Source: Mastigias papua
Lineage: Eukaryota > Cnidaria > Scyphozoa > Rhizostomeae > Mastigiidae
NCBI GenBank assembly: GCA_964019165.1
Contig: OZ025274.1
Coordinates: forward strand, 2,489,253 to 2,553,252
Length of the DNA: 64,000 nucleotides
Reading direction: 5' to 3'
This document shows, in pieces, positions 1 through 15,900 of this stretch. The first letter of the stretch is position 1. Each line of letters begins with the position of its first letter. Below the pieces are notes generated by a model. It made no database searches. It was not told the origin of the DNA and saw only the letters and a list, made by a program, of their open reading frames with translations. The position numbers and the translations under genes are program-made.

Positions 1-16
1 TTGAGCTACTCGAGGT

Positions 17-3518
<3,502 letters not shown>

Positions 3519-4621
3519 CACAGATATTTTCTGCACGATGTTGGATGAATTTGATGTGAACGTTTTCCGTCGCTAGTGCAACTTCAAAGTAGCCAGTACT
3601 ACGAATGGTAATGTCGACAATAAGTACAGTTAGTTGAGTTTGACTTTTCACGTTTGCTGTGTTTTTTGATGTGTTGCAGTAGGTTGAATCATCAGAAATC
3701 ATCACTATAAAAATATTGTTCAGGTTTGACTGTCGCCTCAATTATCTACAGTGTAACCTGTTTGTATCTGTGTGAGTTGTGCTACAAGTGGTTGAATTCA
3801 GGGTGCGCAAACCTCTCAACAGATTTGTTATCAACCGACATTATGTAATTGTTGCTGTGTCTATTTCGTAGTTCATTGATTTATCTCAGCATCACACCTG
3901 CAAGTGAGTTTAATATGGCAGAAATTGGGTTAAGCACCGGAGACTTTTCTGTTGTATTTGCGTTTCTCTTTTAAACAAAAGGACACCATCTGGCATTGAG
4001 CAAATTTCATACGAGTAGTGAGCAGAGATTTCTTCGGCATTCTATTGATAGGTCATCCAAAGCCCACCTTTATTTTAAAACCAAGACGACAACAAGGAAA
4101 GTGACGATGCTTTTAATGAATTATCATTACAATCTTTTTTATAAGAACCAGTAAAATTGAAGTTCAGGCTGTCTGTTCTTAATTTTCCTAAAATGTTGAG
4201 GCTGAATTGTTCTGCTGTAGGCAATGTAGACATTAGACAATGTACAAGACAACATGGGATGGTTACGCAACAAGTATTATTTGAATAACATTAACAGACG
4301 ATGTATTTTCTTGATAAAAGTTTATTGAAAATTATAAATGCACTATGTTAGCACAATAACCGGTTTCACCAAGGGCAATTAATTCACGAAGATCACAGAG
4401 GAGATGTCACATAGCTGTCAGTCCTCCTTAGGCTAACAAAGAAATGACATTTCATGTCAATATGTTATTGGAAAGCGTAAACATCGTTTTCATAAAATGC
4501 ATTGTACGACAGTGCTTCAGCCTCGGCTTGTTCTTAATTTGTTCTTAACTTCCCATCGGTTTTGAGACTCGTTTTCTTATAAACTGTTTTTATACAATAA
4601 GAGTGCAGTATAACATTACGA
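3519..4621. other. Intergenic, upstream of L1
   Basis: Presumed 5' flank of L1. I see no convincing TATA box, no coding exon and no recognisable transposon in this stretch. Confidence 0.5.
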
Positions 4622-4923
4622 GACATCCATTTGTGATATTAGACAATCCGGTAGTTTTCACATAACGGTTTCGGACTCTTTCCAGGACTCATCAGTATGA
4701 ACTATTTCAAAGGGGCCGGCTAACTTAGGTAAGCTAAGGGGGAAGCAATCAAGCAAATAAACCATAATAAATTGAATTTTCAACGAATAAATGAAACGAA
4801 AAGAAAGAAGGACAAACACAAAAAACTGTTTAGAAAAGTGTAAGAGGGGAAGATGGCATACAGATGATGGGTCCGGATGAAGATGACATACCCGATTGTC
4901 TAACGTTACAAATGGATGTGTCT
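4622..4923. mobile_element. MITE-like TIR element, about 300 bp
   Basis: The left end (GACATCCATTTGTGATATTA) is matched in inverse by the right end (rc GACACATCCATTTGTAACGT); both continue into AGACAATCSGG. That makes terminal inverted repeats of about 30 bp. There is no coding capacity and the target duplication is unclear. Confidence 0.5.
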
Positions 4924-6000
4924 TTATGCTATCTTAACGAGAGTTCATTAAAAGCATCATGAATCTCTTTGTCATCGTCTTGGTTTTAAAAGTTATAACA
5001 GAGATACGATTCCCGACCAGTCTACCAGCCCTTTTGTTGCCGGATATGACTCTAATTACAAAAAGCAGGGCTTGGAATCGTAAATTTAAATTTAGAAACG
5101 GAAGAAAAATACTAATTAAATATATTGATTTCGCTTCGTTCAAGGTACATGATTATTATTATAGGCAGATGTGCATCACAAACATGCATAAAGATTTCTT
5201 GCATTTTCCAAGAAGTAGGACCCTTTTGTCTAACTGAGGAAACAGACCGGGGTTTAGACACCCTGAACCCCAGCAGCTGTCTTTATATATACTAAATCTA
5301 TATTCTATTCCTACCATCTTTAGGCAGCGTTGACGGTAGCTAGTGCGTAAAACTATCAAATCATAATGAGAAGCAGGCCCTATAAGATTCATAACAAGAA
5401 AGAAAATATTCATTCCTTAAAAGCACGTGATCCCCACAGTAGTTTAAAACAGAACTAGACGAACTTTGATGTTCATGTTTTGTTTGATTTACAAGCTGAA
5501 ATTATTTTCTCAACCTACTCTAAAGGGATTTCTATAACTACAAGGCTACTGCTAATGTCATCGTTATCATCATCCTCTTTGATATTCTCTCAATCATAAC
5601 GAGCTCCTTAAATGCTGGCTTTTACTGTAAACGTCTTCGACAAAGTGATTATACTTTATCAATACACAGGCTTGCAAAGTCCACTTGAAATTCTTCACAA
5701 AGCTTCTCTTGACTTTCACAGTCTAATTTTGTCTATTTGGAGGAGATGCCAAGTATGGACAATATTTCAACAGGTAGGCAGAGTAGTGATGCTTGCTCGA
5801 GTTTCAGGATCTTTTTTAAATGTTGATGGTTAGAGAGAATTGAAGCAAGTAAATGAAAAGAATTGTACACCTCTATTTTAGTGCAATTTTCACAGAGACA
5901 TAATCATAGAGTTAAAAGCAATATAGTCAGCTAGCCAATGAAATAATAACATGTATTGCGCTGCGAAGGCCAATGAGACAATAACTGACCATATTATTTG
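4924..6000. other. Intergenic L1-L2, paralogous spacer
   Basis: No gene found. About 5510-5600 resembles 20310-20400 and 26850-26940 (shared pattern CTCAACCTAC, then a CTAAT-TCATCG block), so the duplicated unit once extended here in a more diverged form. Confidence 0.5.
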
Positions 6001-6039
6001 TCATTATTCATTCACGTTATCACTCATACGTTGCAATGG

Positions 6040-6420
6040 ACATTGAAAGAACTACAACCTTCGCAATAAAGATCTCCTACAGGTACCAAAATTCCAAACG
6101 ACAACCTATGGGGCAAATTCTATTACATACAGAGGCAGCTACCTCTGGAATAGCATACCTGATGTGGTAAAGAGTTGTGAGAGTGTCGTTTCTTTCAAAA
6201 GACAAATCAGAGAGTGGGGTGGTAATACCTGTACCTGCAAACCTTGTAAATAAACGTGCATTTAAAGAATTTGATAAATTGTAATTAACTATTTTTGTAA
6301 GTTATTTTTGTAAGTATGTAAATAGTTGGTATTAATTAGTACACTTCCTCTGATGTGTGCTATAGATTTATGTTACCAACTTTAAACAAATTGATTATTA
6401 TTATTATTATTATTCTCATG
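6040..6420 (+). pseudogene. LINE 3' end, ORF2 C-terminus plus (ATT)n tail
   Basis: The frame ending in TAA at 6251-6253 encodes a typical LINE ORF2 C-terminus: TTTYGANSITYRGSYLWNSI, then an FKRQIREW block and a CTCKPC cysteine motif. An AT-rich 3' UTR follows and ends in ATT repeats at about 6395-6417, as expected for a 3' tail. The element is strongly 5'-truncated. The family (CR1/RTE-like) is not resolved. Confidence 0.75.
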
Positions 6421-6967
6421 CCTTATAGTTGTTTTGCGAGGAACTGGGCATTGTTTTGTAGAAGGTGTTCGGTGATATTTTAGAGTGTGCAAACGCATTG
6501 GTTACGCTTTAAATGAGAGCCGATAGTTCCTTGAATGTGCCACTGGTGATTCAAGTGTCAACTTTGTATCAGCTTATGAAAGGACCTTGGAAAATGCTCT
6601 GTGTCCATTTGCAAAAGTTTGCCGTTGTTTGATACTGCATGGTACCATTTTTGTTTTGTGGTGTTCATGCTACAAATGGGTGTATAACGTGTTGCAGTTT
6701 TCGACTTCCGTTTTATCATTCTTATTTGTTTTGGTTTTCTATGCGCAGGTTTAACCATTGACGTCTTTAAAGTCTATGGATTGGTATCTACCAACAGTGC
6801 CATCTATCTTATCAGTGGGGTTCGTTCTGGAAGCATTTGCAAATATCAGTTAACTGTACAACAAGCAGTAAGGTCCGTGAATCCTTGAATTTAATAGTAA
6901 TTTGCAATTTTAATCTCTTTGTCAGTCTGTGGAGTAGCTCTCTTCCATCACGTACTCCCTTTGAGTT
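6421..6967. other. Intergenic / 3' flank of L2
   Basis: No coding or mobile feature recognised. It contains the presumed 3' UTR of L2, but I saw no perfect AATAAA on the minus strand close to the stop. Confidence 0.4.
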
Positions 6968-9900
6968 TTAGATGAACTCTCCAAATATTTTGACTTCACA
7001 CAGTGTTAAACCGTATAAGTTCGTCTTGATGTACAAATATCTTCCGTTGAGTTTTGAACTGCACTTAAAACCTGCCGTACTGCCTTGTGGGATAGATGCA
7101 TTTGAAATACAAAGAGCATTGTCATCACCATTTCCTTCTGCCTTATCACCAATTCTGATGTTGAAGTTTGATAGTTTTACTCCACAGCAATCACCTTGAA
7201 TGAAGTGAGAAATATTGTTATACTTAATAAAGTCCCCTATATACAGAAGGTTGAAACTTTATTGTTAGATGCTGACATATTTAAGAAACTGAATGTGAAT
7301 GCCATAGATATTTATCCTAAAAGGGAGTTAAAAAATAGTTATACATTACAGTACTTAATTTATCAACTGGGATACAATATTAAGCGTAAATGAATCTTAC
7401 TGCTGTGTATTAGCCTATTATTCAAGTTCATGAGGTAGCGTGGTGGTGGGTTTTTGCTGAGAAAGTTAACGCCATTTTACCAAACCACGCAACCATGTTG
7501 TCGACAAAGTTATTATTTGTAGAAAAGAGCTAAAAGATACCGATATCACAACGAACTCAAACAAATTCATGACTCTGCGCATGGCCATACATTCAGATAT
7601 CAGTGTTTGGCGGCTGGTTTTGAAAGCTCATATGCTCGGTCGTATACCGTACAAATGAATCAGTATGAGATGAAGTGATATGGGATGTTGAGTCTTGAAT
7701 GTTGATAAATTTTTTCATTCATTTCATTCATTTTGATTTTAAAATTTTTATGCAGGGTAAGTTTCAACAAATATAATTGATTTACAAACTTACAAAAGAA
7801 AATTAAAATTTTACAATATTTTTAAAGAATCTACATATAATTTAATTTAAAACAGCTAATTAAAAAGAAAAGTATGGTAATGACCCAAGATCGGTAATTT
7901 TTCAATGACTTGTTGAATTTGGCAAAATATTTGGCTTTCTTCGTTTCAGCCGCTTCAGTGTTTTGATAATTCCAAAGCTTTGCTTCTCTATACGAGAAAC
8001 TTGTCTGGCCACATGCGATTCTTTTGAAAAGGAACATGAAGATCAATATCACTATCACGAAGCTGTCTATTGCTGATTTTGGATAATCTTAGAAACATTC
8101 TAATAAGATACTCAGAAGTTTGTTGATGAATTGATTTATAGGCCATTTTTAGTGTTTCTGTTTCTATAAGATCATGTACTGTTTGCTATCCGAATTTCTC
8201 GATGATAGGTGGTGCTCACGTTTTGTAAGAACTGTCTGTCACGATTATAGCTACGCGATTCTGGAGCTTCTAAAGCTTGCTTAAAACTGCGATGCCACAG
8301 ACGCTCCAGACAGGGCAGAAGAATCTAAAGCATGGTTCAACCATACTTTTGTACATGGTCTGCAATGTGGTTGTAGGGGGGATAATTTTTAGCGTGGTGT
8401 ATCATACCTAGCACCCTTGAAATCTTTTTATCACACTAGTTATATGATTTTCCCAACTCATGTATTTGTTCAATCGAAGTCCTAAGTATTTAGTATGTCT
8501 TTTCATCGACAGTTCCTCGGCACTTATCGCATTTGATAGTCTTAGTGCTTACGGGCGTCGAATATCCTTACTTCTTTTTCCTACTTCCAATCATAATGCT
8601 AGGCATATTTGTTTTTGCAGCGCTGATCGACAACTTATTTCCTGCAAGCCAAATTTTTAGACATTCCAGGTCCTCGTTAACACGTTCCTTGATGGTGGAA
8701 ATATTTTTGAGGGAAACAATACACTTGTGTCTTCTGCATACATGCTAACTTGTAAATGTTTTATGGAAACGGGAAAGTCATTAATACAATTAATAAAAAG
8801 GGGGGACATAAACAGGATCCCTGTGGGACTCCACAAGTTACTTCTCCTAGGTCAGAAGCTTCCCATTTGCCTTACAGCACCGTTTTCTATGGGAAAAGCA
8901 TGATTTAAACGAACGCAACTCCTTACTCTGCAACTCCATAGAGTTGTTGCTTTTTAATCGAAATTTCGTGACTTACTGTATCAAAAGCTTTTTTTAAGTC
9001 AATGCATGTAACCGAAGTATATTTTTCGTTTTTGGTATTCAGATACCAATCATTTATGCATTTCAACAGACAGGCTAGGACTGAGTGAAATCATCTAAAG
9101 CTAGGCTGGTAAGAGTACAGGTGATGATTTGAAACAAGAAAGTTGTAATACTTGTTACAAACAAGCCTTTCGAGGAGTTTTGAGATTACTAGTGAGACAG
9201 AAATTGGTCGACAATTTGATCTGATGTCACTCAGTCCTTCCTTGTAAATAGGAACAATCCTAGCGATTTTCCATTGATCGGGAAAAGCTACAGCTACAGG
9301 CCCGTAGCCAACTTGAATTCGTAAGACGGGCACAGCCAATATACATACTACGTATATATCGCTATGGCTTGGAATGCACGATCCATTTCTGTATGGGGCA
9401 CAGAGACAAAGTTTGCAAGCCCAGGGGGCCTTGACCCCAGGCCCACTTTGGCTACGGACCTTTCCAGCCGACAGCGACAGATTGAAGAGCTGACTCAACG
9501 GTTCCGCTAGGATGAGCATTCCTATCTTTAAGAAAAAGCTGGAGATTTCATCAAGACCAAATCCATTGAAGATCTTAAATGCTTTCATCGCTAGGGCCAC
9601 CTGTTCGGATACCAGGGAGAATGAATATACTGTATACGTTCTTGCCGATTTTGCAGTCAAGGGTGGTTCAGCAAGGGCCTCTTGTGTATGAAGTAAACCG
9701 TGTATATGAAGTAAGCGGAGTATCTTGGAAACCATTCGTTTACCAGCTTAGGGCTCCGAGTTATCAATGAAAATGTACTTACGAGTTTCCAGTTAAAAGC
9801 TCGCCTGTGTAAATGAACGTAAATTTTTTCCGGGGCAAAAGTTATGAGTAGTGACTTTTCCACAGCAACTCCGCCTCAAAATGGCGCCACAATGAAAGAT

Positions 9901-12900
9901 ATAAAAAATGGAAGTACCTTATTGGTTAATAATTTTATATAAACAAATCCGCTGATTGGTTGGGAACAAAATTTGGCTATGTTATCGTTGACATTACGAA
10001 AGAATTGATTCATTGGGCTAGCGATACCGATAGGATCAGTGATTGACTTAGCATCAACATTATCAATATTCATTTTAGAAGCTTTATTCCTTAACTGTTG
10101 GTATGCCGACATTAAAAGCTCAGCTCAGATAGATGACAGAATCAAATAGAAAAATTAATGAATAAAGGCCCATTCCCACTTACATTTTGATTTTCGCAAT
10201 TCGAATGCGAACCTATTGTTCCCAGTCTACATCGCAAAATTTTCGCATATGGACTGGGAACAATAAGTTCGCGTCCGAAATGCGAAGTACGAATGTAAAT
10301 GGAAATGAGCCTTTACTTTGGCATCCCAACATTCCCAAGTTGCAAATCGTCCACATATGGATTGGGAACAATGGATTTGCATGCAAAATCTGAAATCCCA
10401 ATAAAGTGGAAATGGGTCTTAAGTGATGGAGAGGTGGAAACACTTTTGTCAACATAAATACCCGGCTCAAAATTTCCTGCAAAATGCCTTTGGTAGTAGA
10501 ACTATATTGTTCCTGTTTGTAGTTTTTCATCTACTATCTATCTACTCTCCAATTTTTCTATAGATTAGCTGTTGTGTCATTAGAGCTTACAATCTCGAAT
10601 CAAGAGAGTCAAGGATTTTTTCTTGAGAAGAAATTAACTGGTAGTTTCTCACTATAACTTCACACATATTTTCACAATTCAAGATTTTTCTGTCAGGCAT
10701 TCTTAAATATTGCAAGCCAAAAAATTTTCTAAAAGCTCATATCCCTGATTCAGATCCTTTTCCAACTTTGAAGTGATGTCTGTTTGCTCCCTTTTATCCT
10801 GGCCATTTTTAACAGCTTGTATTTTGCCGTCAGAGAGGCCAGAATCTAAATGTATTTGCCGTACTTCAAGTACTAACTAATACTTCTTACCTCGATTTGT
10901 GATATTAATGAAATGAACCCGAGCACTTTGACCAAAATCAACCATCCACCAAGATGAGGATTCAGAGCATGTATGGGAACAGGACCCAGCGTAATCAGGC
11001 CCTTTGCCGTAAGTGGTGGAAGGATTTCCATCCACTGCTCTACTGGATGCACCCTTGAAGCAAGTCGATATCTGGTTGGTGGCCTTCTTCAGTGCAATGT
11101 TGTCTGTTACGATAACGATGTTAATACTTATAGCAGTGGTTATATGGTTGCACTTTGGAAGTAGAATAACTTAAACAATACTGAGGGTCAACAATATATA
11201 AAACATTTGCTGCAATGGCTAATGATAGAAGTCAAATGCCAGGTGGACTAGACTAATTACGTCAGAGACGCCTAAGAAAGCAATAGCAATGATCGGTCTG
11301 ATATCAATGATTGACAGAGTATGAATGATAAATATGACTGCAGTGATTTTTATGATTTTATGATTTTTATGATTATGATTTAGCATCGATATTTATGATA
11401 GCGCTGATAATCGTTTTTATAATATATTGACAGAAGAATCCTCGTTTGAAATAAGAGCTTTCAGATTTCTAACCATTCCTAATAACTGACTGCGATATTC
11501 AGCTATACACGTTCCAGATTTAGTTAAGAATGTCGTTCTCTAGGCTAGGTATTTGTTCAATGTATTTCCCACGCTTATCTCTAACAAATCAAGTGCAACT
11601 AACCTAAGTTGCGACATCTGCACCCAAGTCCATCTTGAGCAGCATCTATTGTCTGCCACTCTTTGCAAAACATGCAGTTGTTTTCAGCCTAAAAATGTAT
11701 TCGTTATATCAGGTACGCATTTAGGAATTTTTGAGAACAGGGGTATAATTACCAAAAAGGAGCAGACGAGGCACTTTATAAAGAGAATATACCTTGAAAT
11801 AACATTTTTCAGATTTAAAAACAAAAGAAATCTTGCGGGAAATTTCAGGATTTCGTTGGTTTCATGTGTAACACAGATTAGTATGGCGCAGTATGGCGCA
11901 GTATGGCGCAGTATGGCGCAGTATGGCGCAGTATGGCGCAGTATCCACATTATAGTTGCGCCCCTGTATATATTCTGTAATTTTTATCTCATAAGTTAGA
12001 GAAATATGAGTTTTCTTGTTTAATGCTTTGCAAAGCAAATTTCGAATATTAATTCTATATCAGAGAATTTCTGAAAAGCCTCACTATCGGTAGAATGGTT
12101 GTGACGACTTCTATGTTTTATAAGAAGATAAATAACTTAATGTAAGACCTGAGTACGCTCCTTCCCCTATATTAGTGATTGTTTTATGTGAAAATTGTAT
12201 AGAAGCCTATTGAGACAACCTGCTAGTTCTATTAACGTAAGATAACTATTTCATTGGCTGATCGAAGAGTGTTGTTAGTCCCTTCAATTGGTACTAGTCA
12301 ATCCAGTTTAGAACTTGAGAGAGGATAGTTTTGTGGCGAATGCACTGAGGCTCATGTTTTTCTCATCTGCAAAGCCCCAATCGTGGAAAGAGACAAATGT
12401 GCATACATAATGTGCTTCACTATATTCTGTGTTTCATGACCTTTGAAGTAATCTGTTTGAGTAGAGAACCTTCTTAGCTACCTTTTGACCAAGATTAATT
12501 GGTTCTTCGAGATTCTCCAAGTAAACGTTTCCTGCCACAAGTCGTTTTGATCACAACATTTGATTGCAAAGCCTAAAGACAGTCTGTATTACGTTCGTTT
12601 GGTTGCCACTTTTAGATTTGTGTAAAACATGAAGTTAAACAGAGAAACTTGCAAGCGTTGCGAATACACAAGCATGAAACATAACACACTAAACTAAGTA
12701 AACAATAAGGGTAGAATTAAAGCTAGTGTCTTTGATTGACATGAGTGAAGTTCTTTTCTATTTTCGTTCTTGACATATTTCAACACTCCCACTCGAAAAT
12801 GCTAAAAGAACTACAAAACTAAATCATGTTCAAGCGTATAGATGTAGTATATAGTCACATAAATGCATTGTTCAAATTGAATTCATGATTCCCATTTGAT

Positions 12901-15900
12901 CTCTGAACCTTTGAAATTTTGTCTTGCCTAATGGCTTTGTGAACACATCTGCTACCATGTCCTCTGTTGGACAATACTTCAATTTTACGTCTTTGCTCTC
13001 AATCTTTTCTCGGATGTAATGATATCTGGTGTCGATGTGTTTGATACAAGAGTGAAATTTTGGATTGTTGTATAAAGCTATCGCTCCTTGATTATCCTCG
13101 TGGATTACCGTAGGCTGTTCTTGATTGAAGTTCATCTCGCTCAACAATGATCGTAGCCATAGCGCTTCTTGCAATGCTAAGCTAGCAAGCAATATACTCT
13201 GCCTCAGTGGACGAAAGGGCTACTACTGGTTGTTTCTTGCTTGTCCAGCTACTTAATCCACACATAGAAAATATGCATAGCCCAACTGAGACTTTCTAAA
13301 GGTTAGGATTGCTGCCCCAATCTGCATCGACATACCCTTCTAGCCAGTGGTGTAGAGCTGGGGGGGCTCAGGGGGGCTCAGCCCCCCTAGTTATTTTATT
13401 TCTCATTTTGGGTGGGCTAGCGCCCCCCTAGTTATTCCAAGCAATAACTGACTTTGTCAAGTATCACAGTATAGCTGAAACGACAAGGTTATTGCTGAAG
13501 AGATTCTGGTTCTATGTTTTGCATAGCTTCACCACTTCTAAATCATTGCTTCCATTGTTGAATAGCCTCATTTTGGAATAGGATAGATAGCCTCGTTTTG
13601 AAATACTGGAATTTATGCATGAGCCCCCCTAGTTATTTAGTTAGCTTTACACCACTGCTTCTAGCTTTACGCTGTCATCTTTAGCTTCACTAAACTGTAT
13701 TCTGAAACTAATTGTTCCTTTGATATATCGAAGTACTCTTGTAGCTGCCGTCCAATAAGTCTGGCTGGGATTTGACGAAAACTGATTAACTAACCCTAGT
13801 GCTTGAGCAGTGTCTGGTCGAGTACCTGTGACTGCAAAGGTTAAACTTCCAATTAAAGCTTGATATTCTTGCTTGTTACCAGGATTTCCTTCATTCTGTA
13901 TCACCACTGTATTTTGTTCTTGAGGAGTTGCTATTGCCTTGCAATTTTCCATACCGAACCTCTTTAATACATCAGTTAGATACCTAGTTTGATGTAGAAT
14001 CATTTCCTTGTTGTCTCTATTTCTCTGAATTTGAATTCCCAAGCAATAATATGCCTCACCGAGATCCTTTGTGTGAAAACGTTTCTCTAGAAGCTCTTTT
14101 TCTCATTTCAATAACTCAAGGTTGTTGCTCGTTAACAGTACATTGTCAACGTATACCGCAATGTACACAAAATTTTCTTCCACTCGCTTGGTATACATAC
14201 ACGAGTCAACTGTGCATTGCTTGTATCCAGACTCTTTTAAAATTTCGTCAAAAAGTCTCATACCAGCATCTGTCGCTTGCTTTAGACCGTAGAGACTTTT
14301 TTTAAGCTTGCAAACGAGGTTCTATTGCCTTGCTTGACATAACCCTTTGGCTGCTTCATATAAATCTCCTCTTGTAGGTCACCATTTAAAAACACAGTTG
14401 AAACATCCACCTGATGCAGTTCTAAATCTAGTTGGTTAACAATTGCACAAAGTGTTCTTATGGACGTATATTTCACAACAAGCTAAAAGGTCTCTTCAAA
14501 ATCGATTCCTGCTGTCTGCGTAACTCCTCTTGCAACCAAGCGTGCCTTATGTCTTTCTATTGTGCCATCTGCATTGGTCTTGACCTTAAAGACCCATTTT
14601 GAATCTATGATATTCCTACCTTCAGGTGCTGTTACAAGGTCCCATGTCTTATGCTCCATACGTGAAGAATACTCGTTATCTAGCGCTTTCTTCCATTCAG
14701 ACTTTGCAGAAGAACTTAACGCGTATTTGCAATTTCCCACCAATTACCAGTTATAGTATTATCTCTTTCTGATCGAAAAGGAAGTTGTCTGTCTTCATTC
14801 TGACCTTCCTTATCAGCACTGTGCTATCGTAGGCTCTTTCTCTATTTACTAACTGCTCTTCTTCCAATGTTACTTCATCAGAAGCTATCAATTCAACAGG
14901 AGACATCTCAGAAACAGAAAGTTCTTTTCTTGCTATGATGCAGCCATCAAAATCATGCTCAAAAAACGCAACTTCTCTGGATAAGTTGATTTTCTTTGAC
15001 TCTGAATCCCAAAGTCGATATCCTTTTCTGCCAATGCAATATCCTACAAAAATGCATTTAATAGATTTTGCATCCCATTTCCTTCTTGTTTCCATAGGGA
15101 CATGCAGATAGGCTGTACACCCAAATACTCTGAAATTGGATACATTTTGCTTCGTTCCATGGAAATGTTGATACGGTGTCATATACTGAACAGCTTTTGT
15201 TGGGCTTCTGTTTCTCAGTATAGCTGCTGTTAGCAATGCCTCTGCCCAAAACCCATCAGGCAGGCCCGCACCATGAAGCATAGATCTTCCACTTTCTTGT
15301 AAAGTTCGATTCATACGTTCGGCAACTCCATTTTGCTCTGGTGTTCGCGGAATCGTGAATTGTTGTTGAATGCCTTTACTTGTGAGATATTGAACGAATG
15401 CAATTGATGTGTATTCAGCACCATTATCGGATTTCACATACTGTATCTTTCTTCCTGTTACATTCTGTGCCATTGCTTTGAATTCTTTAAATTTACTCAA
15501 GACTTCATCTTTTCTTTTCGTAAATTAAATCGCAGTAAATCTTGATTTATCGTCTATGAATGCAACGAAATAACTGTTGCCTCCAAGACTCTTTGTTGGC
15601 ATCGGACCACAAACACCAGTGTGGATGAGATCTAATACTCCCGCTGCTCTATTTGCTTGTTCCTTAGGAAAAGGTTGTCTGATCTGTTTCCCTTTCAAGC
15701 AACCTTCGCAAGATTCTTCGATTTCATTCTCACTAATTTTGAATCCAATTCCACCAACGAGGTTTTGACTTTGTAAATCTCTCAAGCTTTTCTTATTGAG
15801 GTGCCCATATCTCTAGTGCCAAATCTCCACTGAAACTACCTTCAAATTAGCACTGTTAACAGAAAGCAGACTATTCAAAACAGCTGTATCTAACGCATAC

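Noticed and set aside
11881..11944. CRISPR-like array
   Set aside because: Repeats are contiguous with no spacers and the DNA is eukaryotic.
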